In this document: in pieces, positions 34,901 through 46,848 of the stretch
How positions within the stretch are numbered: the first letter of the stretch is position 1
How the letters are laid out: every line of letters begins with the position of its first letter
Assembly (NCBI RefSeq): GCF_023973825.1
Contig: NC_090123.1
Coordinates: 130,001 to 194,000 of the forward strand
Origin: Plasmodium brasilianum
Taxonomy: Eukaryota; Apicomplexa; Aconoidasida; Haemosporida; Plasmodiidae
DNA: 64,000 nt
Direction of reading: 5' to 3'
Notes under the pieces: model-generated
What the model was told of the DNA's origin: nothing
What the model saw: the letters and a program-made list of their open reading frames with translations, nothing else
The model's database searches: none
Translations under genes and position numbers: made by a program

Positions 34901-37900
34901 GAGAAATTTATTATGATAATTCCCCATGTAACAGCCATACAAATTCAACTAATTTATCTTTTGACGATGAAGAAGAAATGGTTGCTAGCTATAAAGAACA
35001 TAAAAAAAAAAACAACAATAGGTACAATAAACCATATAAGCATATTAAAGATAACACATACAATAATGTAAAAAACAATCTTACTAATGAAAATAAAAAA
35101 AAAAAAAATGAAAATGTCATTACTCATTATAATGAGGAAAATAATGAAAGTTCAGAAAGGTCTAGCGAATATAGTACTGATAATAGTGATGAAAATGTTA
35201 GCGACATGGGGAGTAAAAATTACAATTCGTTTTATAGCGATGATAGAGAGAATAATAATGAAGATATAATTGATATACATAAAATATTTGATACTAACAT
35301 ACCTTCAAATGATTCAAGGAATACACTGAATTTGAACCCTTTAATAAATAAAAAAGATAGCGTAGGAAATGATACTTCTGATTACACTATGAAATGTGCT
35401 AATAATGAAGAATATCAAAGGATTAATGAAAGTGAAAATTCATTATCGTCTAACAACAATACACTTAATTCAAATTTTGCTTCTTTTAATAGCGACACAA
35501 TTAATGAAAATTCCATGTATGAAAATAAATCCAATACAAAAAGCATTAATCTTAATACCTATAGAAACAAATCAGTAAACAGTTGTACTAGTCTCAACAA
35601 GTTTCATATAAAGGATAAATTAAACCATATTAAAAATGTAAACAAGAATGATATTTCATTTAAATTTAGATTTAATAAAGGAAATTCATTTAGAGACGGA
35701 AATATACTATTAGATACTGACATATCTGAGAGCGAAATATATGGAAAATCGTTTCTAAAAAAGGCTAAGTCATCCAGTAAACCACATTTGGTAAATGGTA
35801 TATGCTCAAATGATATAAAATTAAACGATACCAAATTAGGTGAACATATTTTTGATAAAACTATGGAAGATAGTGAATCATTTGTTTTTTCCACACACCA
35901 AATGGAAAATGGAAGAATAATAAATGGATCGGAGAATAGTGAAAATATATTATTTTCTCATTCCACAGGAGTTAATGTTTTTTTGGATAACAGATACAAA
36001 TCCACATTAAAAAATAAAGAACGTACTGTTATTAATGAATACTCGGAAGAAGTAGAATTAAGCGAAAATGAAGAATTTTATAAGGAGGTAATTCTTGATG
36101 AGGCAAAAATTGATTCGAATATTATGGATATTTATGAGGTTGAAAATAGTAGATATGATAATGCTTACAATAATAGAAATCGCTTCCTGAAAGAAAATCA
36201 AAATGAATGTTCAGACACAAATGATAGAAGTCATTCATCTGCATTATATAAGAATGAAAAGGTTCAGAAAATTCATGAACAAAGAAGTTATTATAAGAAA
36301 CCATCTGAAGATAACACATATGACATGTATGATGAAGAAACATCTTCAGGAATTATAATAAACAAAGAAGTAAATGGAATCCACAAGGATAGTTTTACAG
36401 ATAATTTATTCTTGAGAAGTAATTCGATAGAGGAATTAGATTCTAATTTAATCACAAACAAGTATAAAAGTAAATATGCCAAAAAAGAAATAAAAAGGAA
36501 TTATAGCGGTAAAATAAACAATAATAAAAAGGTTACTGATACATTAGATGACGAACTCAATGATATAAGTGTCATCAACTTGCATAACGAGCAGGAAAAT
36601 CAAAATCTCCCCAATAATATGACCATCTTAGAAGAAGAGGCTGATATAATGTCAAATATTAATTATGATGACAGTCTAAATGAGAATGATAAAATAAATA
36701 TGATGTATGCTTCTGATAATAAAAATTATATTAGTAATAAAATATCAAATAATAATAATAAAAAAAATGGAATAAAATACTCTTCAAATTTAACATATAA
36801 CAGCATGCATAACGTTCATATTGTTCATAATGTTAATGGTAATAAACAAGGATGTGACATAAATAAAGACGATTCTTTTTACTATGACGTAACCATGAAT
36901 AGTGATAATAATAGCAATAATGTAAATAAGAAAAAAAAAAAAAAAAAAAATTATCTTCCTTTTTACAACTGAATAAAAGAAAACACGTTTTGAAATTATT
37001 TTCCATTTTTTCAAAAAAGAAATTAAAAAAAAAAGAGCAAAATTCAAATACGATGAATAATGAATATATAATTAATGATCTTGAACCATTTAGCACCGAA
37101 GGCAAAAATGTGCATTTATTAAGTAACGCTTTAAATGATAAATTAGCAGGAAAAAATAATGCAAAGGAGTTAATTGAAGTCAACAGTATAATGTTAAAGG
37201 GAAAGGAAAAAAAAAAAAATTTATATCCGAGCCTTTGCATGGAATGGACAAACCAAGGTTGAACATAAAATCAAAAGTTTTAGGTTTAAAAAAATTGATG
37301 GGAACAAAAAAAGGATTTCTTAGTAAGATAAATGTTATTGAAAAAAAAGTATTAGAGAACAACAAAGATACCATTAAATCTAATGAAAAAAATAATTCCC
37401 CTTTAATGAAGCAGATACCAAAACAAGATATAAATAAGGATGAATCATCAAACCTATCAAACATCAAGGAAGAATCTATAGAGAAACAATCGTCAAAGGA
37501 TAGTATTCATATGGATAATTCGAATGAAGAAAAAAACGAGGAAAGTTATAAAAATGAGAATACTTTAGTGAAAAAAATTAACACAGTGAATTATCCTAAA
37601 AAAATAATGTTGAAAAAAATTGTTCCAAAAGTTATTCCAAAAATGGTAGTAAATAAAATAAATAATATAAAAGACAATAATACAATTAAAAAAAGTAATG
37701 ATCTTAATAACAATAATCATGAAGTGAAAATTGTAAAGAACATAAACGATAAATTAGCATTTGATATTCTGAGAAAAGTAAAATATTGTAAAATTGGATT
37801 TCAACCTGATGAAAATTTAGGCACTCTTCCAACAGTTCATCTGTTAAATGAAGATAAAGTTGTCTTAGCAATTGTACCATGGCAATTAGATTTAACTTCA

Positions 37901-39634
37901 TTTTCCTTAGCAAAATCATCCATGGAGGAAGAAACAATAAAAAAAATAGGTTTAATGCATAGAGAATTTGAAATATCCATTGAAGACAGAAAAAAACAAG
38001 TACAAAGTGAAATGAGACTTTTAACAGGGGAAGGATTAAAAGAATTAGGTTTCACAAGTAGTCCTACAATATCTAAGGATACTCTTCATGATGTAAATCT
38101 ATTGTCAGGAATCGATATAAATGCATTGAAAAATTCATATAAAATAGAAAAGAAAAGTGAACAAATAGAAAAAGCAAAAGAAAAAGAAAAATCATCTCAG
38201 GCGAAAAAGGAACCACCAAAAATTGCACCGAAAACAAAAGGAGGTAAAAAAGGAGCACCCAAATTTATGAAAGGACCTCCAAAAGGTGTTAAAGGAGGGC
38301 CTGTAGTTGGAAAGGGTAAATTTTCGAAGATAAAACAAGCCAAAGATGAAGGTAAAACGAAAAGATTTTTCTGGGAAGCATTATTTGAAGATGATATTCC
38401 TGGAACATTATTTGAAGACAAAAAAGAATTAATGCAAAAAATAGTAATAGAAAAAGAAAATGTGGAAAAATGTTTTTCAAAAGCTGTTAGTAAAAAAGAA
38501 GAAGGTAATGAACTTAAAATTAGAAAACCAAAAGTTATACAATTATTACCCGATTCGAAAAGAGAATACAATATGTCTATTGCTCTATCTAAATTTAGTA
38601 ATTACACATTTAAAGAAATTAGGGATGCAATAATGGACTTAAATCCTCATATACTTAACCTTGATAATACAGAAGTATTAATGCAATATGTTCCTACTCC
38701 TGAAGAATTTGAAATAGTTAAGGAATATATTTGTTCCAAGGGTGATTTAAATTTAGTGGATAAACCTGAACAGTATGTTGCTGCACTTTTAGGAGTACCA
38801 TTATTAAAACAAAGATTAGAGTCTCACTATTTTGCTCTTTCATTTAAAGAAAATTATGAAAATACTTTAAATCCTTTGGAAAATATTCTAGAATCCTGTG
38901 AAGCAATAAAAGGTTCAACGAAACTTTTTACTATATTATTTACTATATTAAATGTAGGTAACACATTGAATTATGGAGATCCACAAAGAGGTAATGCTTT
39001 CGGTTTTAAACTAACCACCTTATCTAAATTAAACGATATAAGATCAAGTACGAAACCTGTTAAAACTCTGTTACAATATATATGTGAAACTATTTATGAA
39101 AAAAGTGTAGACACCCTCGATATAATGGAAGAGTTAAGATGTATCGAAAAAGTAGTAAAAACAGATAAGCAAATAATTGATACTGTTCTACAAAAGTTAA
39201 AATTAGGTTCAAATAAAATTAAAAATGTTTTAGAACTGGCCAAAAAAAACCCTGAAGATCCTTTATATGAAGCCCTGAAAGAATTTTATTTTAGCGTAGA
39301 ACCAAAAATTCAAGAGCTAGAAACTTTTTATGACCAAACTTTCGCTATATTCAAAGAAATTTCATTGTATTTAGGTTATAAAGAAAAAGAAGTTAGTACT
39401 ATACAAGTACAAGATTTTTTTAAAGAATTATGGAAATTCATCCAATCTGTTGAATTTAATAGAAAGACAATTCAAGAGAACGTTCTCAAAGAATTAAAGA
39501 AAAAAGAAAGAATGCTAGAAAATGAAAAGAAAGGTGCTGCTCTCAGCAAAAGGCAAAACTTTACTATAGCTAAGAAGAAAGAAAAGACGGATCCAAAGGC
39601 GAAGCTAACCAAGAAAACATTCAAGATATTTTAG
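31981..39634 (+). CDS. Formin with N-terminal TPR region (FRM1-like); three homopolymer frame breaks
   Basis: Formins nucleate actin filaments. The N-terminal about 400 residues carry TPR-like helical pairs of the kinesin-light-chain kind (e.g. YSKALPLCEQILEIRKKFFG at about 32790-32850). These are followed by a long Asn/Ser-rich middle with KELSK/KQLSK repeats (34399-34510). The FH2 domain is at about 38360-39460: FFWEALFEDDIPGTLF, the lasso/linker, and the G-N-x-x-N-x-G-x-x-R-G-x-A-x-G-F block at about 38955-39005. A short basic, proline-poor stretch (38200-38330) stands where FH1 should be. TPR plus FH2 is the arrangement of apicomplexan formin 1, linked to actin at the invading apical end. 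Between 36931 and 37219 the frame shifts three times, each in an A run (36931-36950, 37025-37034, 37207-37219). The intervening segments read like coding sequence, so I treat it as one gene of about 2550 residues. Confidence 0.85.
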
Positions 39635-40285
39635 CATGCGCATTCATATATATACAAATACATATATTTACACGTACATGTGTAAACACAAATGACATAT
39701 TAAAAATATGCATTTCTTTGTAACTTCATAATTCCCCAATTATAATATTATTGTGGTACCATAATTACACGGATAATTTTTGTTTTGTATTACTTTTTTC
39801 TTCTTTATGTAATCCCAATTAAGAAATTTTTTTTTTTTTTTTTTTTTGTATGTATGCATGTAAAACATTTTTTTTCGTATTTTTTAAATGCTTCATTGTG
39901 AATTTGTTTTTGTATATTATTTTTTATCCTGATGTATAAACGTATAACTTGTTGTGAAAATAAATTAGTTGTTTTTTATTTTCTCAGTTTTATACTTCTT
40001 CATTTAAATAAAACATGTTAATTTAAATAAACAGTTAGCACAAAATTTTACATCGTAATGTCTTAAAAACGTTATATGAAAAGAAAAATTATTTATACGA
40101 AATAGACATTAACAACTATTATAATGGTGTGAAAAAAAAAAAAAAATTACGAAAAAAAAAAAAAAAAGACAAATTAAATATGTACCAATGTATATTTATA
40201 TGTCTCCAAAATTTTACAGAAAACCAAAAAAGTACCTGCATTGGTAACAATAACAAGATTTTAAAATAAAAAAAAGAAAATCTCT
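39635..40285. other. Convergent 3' intergenic region
   Basis: About 650 bp between the formin stop and the 3' end of the CPW-WPC gene, with poly(T) at about 39829-39847 and A-rich tracts around 40131-40167. Nothing coding is seen apart from a possible alternative last exon of the CPW-WPC gene near 40230-40313. Confidence 0.5.
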
Positions 40286-42550
40286 TCACTGATAATTTTT
40301 CTTTAATCTCCACCTACATTTTCGTATATATTCAACGAAAAAAAAAAAATGTTTATGTAAATATTTAATGCTACATGTATCCTTTTTTGTATTAACCTCG
40401 TAGCAGCTGCTGTAATAGGTACATCGCTGTCAGGACAGTCACCCAATAAATTTACATGATCGCACATCCTTTTCAAACGACAAATATATAAGGTAAAAAA
40501 AAAATTTATACATTATCAAATATATAGTACTAACAAAATTCTACGTAAGAAAGGTTTATTTCATGTATTACATAAAAAAGATTTACTTGTTTTACATTTA
40601 GAAAAGATAGCAATTCTGCATGAATACGTCTTCTCCATCTTTTATTTTTATTTTTTTTTGCGTTACCACCAAGCATCACATTTTAAACTCCATTCTTCTA
40701 ACATTCTAATATTATACCCAGAAAAGTTCATTTGAAAATTACAAGGGCCAGTGTACAACATCGATGGTTTACAAGATCTTATTGTACCCTCTATCTTATT
40801 CCATTTTTCTTTAAAAAAAAAAAAAAATGGCGATTCCATATATTTTTCGCAAATCTACTTATGCAACCTCACGTATGTAAAACGAGATATACATATATGC
40901 ATACATACATATATAAATAAATACGTAATATTAAAAAAAAAATATAATTAGGTAAAAGGTTAATGTTCACAGGCCTATTTATGTATGTCTTTGTTTTAAT
41001 ATGGAACCTGGACAAAATGACGTAAAATTTCTGACACATTTTCGGCAAGGCCAAAATGCTTGGCATTTTTTGGACCAACTTTCTTTTGTTTTTGCAGACA
41101 TGTGTTTTACATTTAACTCTTCACCTATACATGGGCCTAAAAAACAAAATCAAAATAAAAAAGGTTATTATTTTAAAGAAGAGAACAGAAAAAAAAAGTA
41201 CGCAAAGGAACGAATAAAAAAAAATACATATTTAATTCCTTCTTTTTTTTTAACCATCATATGTTGATGATGGTGCACATATTTCATCGTCTGGTTCATG
41301 AATATCCCCTATATAATTATAGTCCTAACAATATCAGTATATGTAGAATTGAAAAAAGCGAATAGGGAAAAATATAAAAAAAAAAAAAAAAAAAAAAAAA
41401 GTAAAATTTTCTTTTACATCTGGACAAGGTAAGTTGTAATCCCTTTCACAAATAATATCAGGATCAATTAATGTTTTTTCTTTTACTAATATATAAAAAA
41501 TTAGGAAAATGTACAAATGTTAAATAGAAGAAAAGTTAATGGCAAGTGCTAATTTCGTATCGTTTATATAAAGGAAATTATATTTTTGTAGTACATTCAA
41601 CAGTTGGAGGCGGAATGTTTTTTAGTCCCCTTAATATCTACAGTACCAAAATTATACTTATATATATATGTTCATATATCACTTATTGAAATATATTTCA
41701 TTAACAATGTCTTAACGAATTTTTCATCATATAATTAACGAATCAAAATTTCGTCGTTATATCTTTATTTATTAATATAATAAGAGAAAATATTCATAAA
41801 TTTATATTCTTATTAGTTTATTCGTTTGTATATCTATTTACATCTCCGGAAATGTTTGTGTTGGGAGGATGGTTATTTTCTGAGTACGGTAATCTTGAAG
41901 AGCTTGTAATAATATCACCTAAAAATGTTGTAGACTTATTTTATTTTATTTTTTTCATGAATAGTATTATTTTCATGTTCATATAGTCATATTTTCAATT
42001 TTTTAAAACTTCTAATCGATATAATTCAAAGTAGTTTAACAAGCTTTTCTATTTTTTTAAATAAAACGTTTTTAGATTTTTATTTTTTTTTCAAAAAAAA
42101 CCTGCACTTCCCCCTATTTTTTCTAATTCGTTGTCTGAAAACGTTGCATCTTTCTTTTATATTTATACATTATCATTTTAGGCATTGAAAAAAGAAAAAG
42201 AGAGAAAAAAAAAAGAAATATTTATACATAAAATATAATGTGATTTATTAAATTTTTTTCTTTTTTAATTCTATCTTTGTATGAATTTATTAATATATTA
42301 TTATGTATTTCTATGATAATGCCTCAACTGCGTAGTGCATTTTTTTTATCTCATGATATTATTCACGCAACCTTTAATAATATAATAATGCGCATTCCAA
42401 GCCTAATATATTATACATTCACATATATATACATATATGTACATAAATATTTATATACATATAGGTATTTTTTTTTTTTTTTTTTTTATCTCTTTTATGC
42501 ATATTTTTACAAACTTACACTATTATTTTCGCAAGTGCATATTTCAACAT
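40286..42550 (-). CDS. CPW-WPC family protein, at least eight short exons
   Basis: Assembled by eye; splice phases fit across all junctions. Exons are 42153-42102, 41918-41842, 41637-41595, 41485-41418, 41324-41255, 41136-41008, 40808-40667, 40468-40397, and perhaps 40313-40286. All introns are GT-AG. The product has two tandem six-cysteine CPW-WPC domains. In domain 1 the motifs are C-ERDYNLPCPDDY, EICAPSSTYDGPC and KKCQAFWPC. In domain 2 they are CVRNFTSFCPEKW, CKPSMLYTGPC and KCDAWWMC. The family is found on the zygote/ookinete surface or as secreted proteins of mosquito stages. Domain 1 lacks the W of CPxxW (it has Y), and domain 2 ends WMC instead of WPC. A third domain begins (CDHVNLLGDCPDSD) but stops early. 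The 5' end is unresolved: a candidate signal-peptide exon is 42550-42519 (MLKYALAKII, donor GTAAGT). The 3' exon is also uncertain; an unspliced read-through would end at 40303. Confidence 0.75.
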
Positions 42551-43001
42551 AAAAAAAAAGAAATAGTAAATATAGAGAAAATTTATTCATTTTTTACTAA
42601 AACAAAATTTTTGAATATTTGTATTTATGCTCACAAAACCTTTTTTTTAAAATGTTACATAAATACAATGTTCTTTATAAAAAGGGAAAAAAAAAAAAAA
42701 AAGAATAGGAAATATTTTGGTATCATTATTTTTTATTTTCTTGGTATAGTAATACTTATTAATACATATGTATATATACATAATGTTACATTTTAAAGTT
42801 GTAAAGGTGTAATTACACAGAATAACGCATTTTTCTTATATAATGTCTTTTTAATGTTTTTTCATTTTATTTCTTTTCTTTTTTTTTTTATTTTATAAAC
42901 ATAAGCATAAAAGATAAAACGTAAGTTAAGAATAAGCAAAAATACAATCGGGATTTATAAAAACCACAGTAAATAAATTGAAAGTAATAAAATATAACAA
43001 T
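42551..43001. promoter_or_regulatory. Divergent intergenic region between CPW-WPC and DPM3
   Basis: About 450 bp holding both 5' flanks; A-rich runs at 42551-42560 and 42688-42703 and poly(T) near 42880. No gene is seen. Confidence 0.45.
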
Positions 43002-43613
43002 ATGCTAACAAGAGGTAAAGTTATAGTAATAATATTTTTATTTTCTACCATTTTATGGATATATAATTTCGACAAATATAAAAAATCAAATTCTTTAATT
43101 AAATGGATACTAGTAACAAAAGAAGAAAAATAAATTATTATAAAACAAACTATGAAAACAAAGAAAGCAAAAAATTTTATCCCAGTTTTGTAACACATAA
43201 TTCGGATCTAATTTAGCATAAAGGAAAAAGAGCAAGCATACATACATATATGTATATATATACATATATATATAAATATATATGTTTTTTTTTTTTTTGA
43301 TTTACAGATTCCCATATATCTTGTAGGTTTGTTGTCTGCATATGCAATTGTGTCCATATCCATAAGTTTGTACAATTTTAATAACGTTCCTAATGGTCAT
43401 GAAGCTTTATTAGACGTAAAAATAAAAATATAAAAAATTAAATGATCCACTCATAATTTATATGCATAACGTATCATACATATATATATGCGCATATATG
43501 TGTTTTTACGAAGCTGCTTCTTATATTTCACTTTTTCATTATTATATTGTTTTTTGAAGGAAATTAATAACATCAAAAAGGAACTCGAAAAGAAAAAATT
43601 TACCTTTAGTTAA
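43002..43613 (+). CDS. DPM3: Dolichol-phosphate mannose synthase subunit 3 (DPM3)
   Basis: A three-exon gene of 90 residues: exons 43002-43112, 43308-43415 and 43560-43613. All junctions are GT-AG and all phase 0. Exon 1 encodes a membrane segment (GKVIVIIFLFSTILWIYNF). Exon 2 a second one (IPIYLVGLLSAYAIVSISIS) followed by LYNFNNVPNGHEALLD. Exon 3 encodes EINNIKKELEKKKFTFS. Two N-terminal membrane helices, a short N-F-x-x-C/V-x-x-x-x-x-A-x-x-x-L loop and a C-terminal amphipathic EI-x-x-x-K-x-x-L-x-x-K-x-F-x-F helix are the DPM3 signature; human DPM3 has 92 residues. DPM3 anchors the catalytic Dpm1 in the ER membrane. Dol-P-Man feeds GPI-anchor synthesis, the parasite's main glycosylation route. 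The gene ends 153 bp from the converging methyltransferase gene. Confidence 0.85.
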
Positions 43614-43766
43614 AAATAACGAACTTTTTAGAATTACTTTTTACGAAATATATACCTTTCTCCCTTTTTATATAGAATGATAAAAAAAAAAAAAAATTAT
43701 AACTGTTAAAAAGAGAACCATTTTATTTTACTACATCACATTTTTTTTTTTTTTTTCCTGACCATA

Positions 43767-46700
43767 TTATGAAAAAAAACCTTTTAAGACAATATTTTTT
43801 GGTGAAAAAGAAATTGGGAATGAATGTAAGGATAAATTTAAGCTTAGCTTTTCTTCTAAATTTATTGTAGCATTAAACAATATTTGTAAAATTTTAAATC
43901 TTAAATTATTATAAAAATGCATACATTTAAAAGATATTGTTGGATTTTCGCTTTCACATAACTTTGACAATAAATTTACAAAGGAGTATATATTTGGTAT
44001 GGTCCTCCTCATAATTTTTTTCCCATACTTATCATACTTTTTCTTATAATTATTAAATTCACTGATATTGTCATCTTCATTGATGTCAGGGTTATACTGT
44101 AATTTATTATCATGATAGCAATTATAAGTACCTTTAGTAGAACTATTTCCTTTTAAATTTGCATGATCTCTTTCCTTCGAGCAACTAAAAGGATAATCAG
44201 TATAATTATTCCTGGTATGATCAGTAATATTATTTGTATCAAAATTAGTAATGCCCCTATATGAATTTTCCATGTCCGTAGTTGTATAACTTTTATATTT
44301 TGGTGCACACATATCTTCCACATGATCACCAGTGATATAGTTCATACATGAGTAGTAATTTTTATTGTAAATATAATTATTAACTTCATTCATTATTATA
44401 TTATTTTTAAAATCAAATATATATTTTCTTAACTCACTATATTTTGTATAACAGCAAGAACATATGAGAAAGGGAATTTTTTCATTGATACATTTTTTTA
44501 AGGTGTAATCAGTCAATCCTCCACAGCAGTGTAAACCAACAATTAAATCAATTTTATATTTTTTAAAATCAAAATATAATATTGATTCATGCATAATGAC
44601 AACATTCTTAATTTTGTTCGTATAAACTTTAATAAAACAACTAAAAAGAGAATTCACATTGATATCTAATATTATTACTAAAACATTTTTAAAAACTAAG
44701 GAAATGTAAATACCCAAATCACCTTTCCCTCCACCTACATCTAAAACGCAGTAATCATATGTCAAATTATTTTGTCTAAAATTGTAATTTATTTCATCTA
44801 ATACATATGTGTTATTATTTTGCTCCTTTTCAAGGTTATTATATTCTCTCTCGTCATAGTTAACTCTACAGATGTCACTAGTAAAATAATTACTATTTAT
44901 ATTCTCCTCATCCGATCTTTTACAATTCGGATTCTCTTTAATTTGTGTATCAGTAGTATTATCTAAATACAAATCTCTGATATTGTAAAATTCTATATTA
45001 GACCAACTGGAGTTTTCAAAAATATGTACATTCTTTTTGGTACATACTTCAATGTTATTTTCTACCTTTCTTATATTTTTCTCATTAACTAATTTATCAT
45101 TTTTTTCAATAAATAATTTTAGAAATTCTAAATAATTTTCAAAAAAGATACTATTGCTCTCAATATATTTGTTAACCAAATGACGGGACCATAAAATAAT
45201 GTCTTCATGACAAAATATTGGATCATTTAAATTTCCTTTTTTTATTTCTTTAAATAAATTTTTTATGTGATTAATCATCCAGTGTATTTGTGGAACTTTT
45301 TTATTATTCATATAGGACATTATATCTTTCTTTTTCTTTTTCTTTTTTTTTTTTTTGTTTTTCTTTTGTCCTTCTATAATAATTTCTTCTTTTTTATTAT
45401 CATTTGGTAAATGATCATTAAATATATCAATGTTAAAATATTTAAGTAAATTTTTGCTGCTCTGTATATCATTCATGTTACATTTAAATTCACTAGGGTG
45501 TATTGTAAACACTTTAGGTATAATATCAATAATTTTAATTATAAAAATTTCAAAATTATTCATCTTCTGATTACATATGCTCTTGTAATCTTTATTTTTA
45601 TACACTATATTTAATATGTATTTTTTTTTTCTCTCTTCGTCATAATAAATATTATGAATGTAATCTTCCTTTACCTGTAAACTTCTACATACTGTTAGTG
45701 TAGAAAAGTAACTATTTTCAAATAATTTCAAAAGTTCGCTAATATTAAAGTATTCGTAGTTTACCTATTAAAAAAATATATACATATATACATATTAAAA
45801 ACTATATCATAAATTACTGCTTTTTATGGGGATATTAGATCACAAAACAATGAATGGGGGAAAAAAAAATTTATACGGAAAAACCTACTCACAATAGATG
45901 CATACCCATTACACACTTTTTTCTTAAATATGTTTACTTCATATATACAATATAACTATGTACATATGCATAAATGTATAAGCGAAATATGAATTTATAT
46001 ACATGAAAATAATGTTGCAACTTTGCATCTTTTCCATATAAAGAATTTTATTATGTCATCTTTCTTTTTACTTTTAATAAATAAGAAGAAAATACTAATA
46101 TGGATTTCTCATTGGTATTTGTTCGTGCAGGAAGACCTATAATGTATATCCACGAATCTGTTTTAATAACTTTACTTATAATTTCATGCTTTATATATTC
46201 ATTTATTAATATTAATGAAATATTATTTTTATCGTCATTTATATTATCTTGTCTACTGGTAGATATTTGAGCGTTTTCACGAAGCTCCTTCAAGATACTA
46301 TAAGATTGATTACATAAATGAATGGAATGAAACAGAGAATTCTTAACTAACATTTCCTCGTTTTCTGCTTTATACTCCTTATGTCCATTGTTTAACAAAT
46401 ATGACTGGTATAAAACAAACTTTTCTTCATCAATGTAAAAGTCTTTACTAATTACTAACTGGATGTTACTATCTCTTGTGTGGGCATTTTCATTAAAAGT
46501 ATTTTTTATGAAGTAAAAGCCACTTCCATATTTATTATGGCCACTATATATATAACTGTCTTCATTTTTAGATGTATCATCCTTACTATTATAATTCAGA
46601 ATTTGATGTTTATAAAAAACGATATTTTTACATTCTTTTTCATTATCTTTCAAAATAGTGTCACAAAAAAACAATAACTTCCCATGTTTTCTCACATTTT

Positions 46701-46848
46701 TAACCTTACAAATTAAATGAACTAACTCTTTAAAATTATAATTAAAGTTTTTGGGTAAACTGCTTAATATATCAAAACGTGCTTCTACCTCATTGTAAAT
46801 GTTTATTTCGTTCTCTATAATATTTATTATATTCTTACTTTCACTCAT
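43767..46848 (-). CDS. SAM-dependent methyltransferase with OB-fold-like N-terminus (two exons)
   Basis: Exon 1 is 46848-46072 (MSESKNIINIIENEINIYNE... to SSYLLK). Exon 2 is 45764-43767, starting VNYEYFNISELLKLFENSYF after TTTTTTTAATAG. Phase is 0 on both sides. Without splicing, exon 2 would have only a TTG start. The 307-nt intron is AT-rich and stop-filled. The N-terminal part has KVKNVRKHGKLLFFCDTIL, reminiscent of nucleic-acid-binding OB folds. The C-terminal part is a class I methyltransferase: motif I LDVGGGKGDLGIYI (about 44710-44750), VIILDIN as the acidic strand, then DLIVGLHCCGGLTDYTL (about 44510-44560) and FLICSCCYTK (about 44445-44475). The H-x-CG-x-x-TD plus C-x-CCY pair is seen in the GSTCD/METTL25/TRMT13 kind of enzyme, so RNA is a reasonable substrate guess; this is inference. 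Protein about 924 residues, with an Asn-rich insertion after the catalytic core. Confidence 0.72.

Noticed and set aside
36990..37262. Separate 90-codon gene between the TPR and FH2 parts of the formin
   Set aside because: It has no start of its own, begins and ends at A runs, and fits as the missing in-frame link of one formin gene.
40540..40660. Extra exon of the CPW-WPC gene (MEKTYSCRIAIFSKC)
   Set aside because: Every possible join to the upstream exon creates a TGA; the 40666-40469 intron skips it with correct phase and rebuilds the domain.
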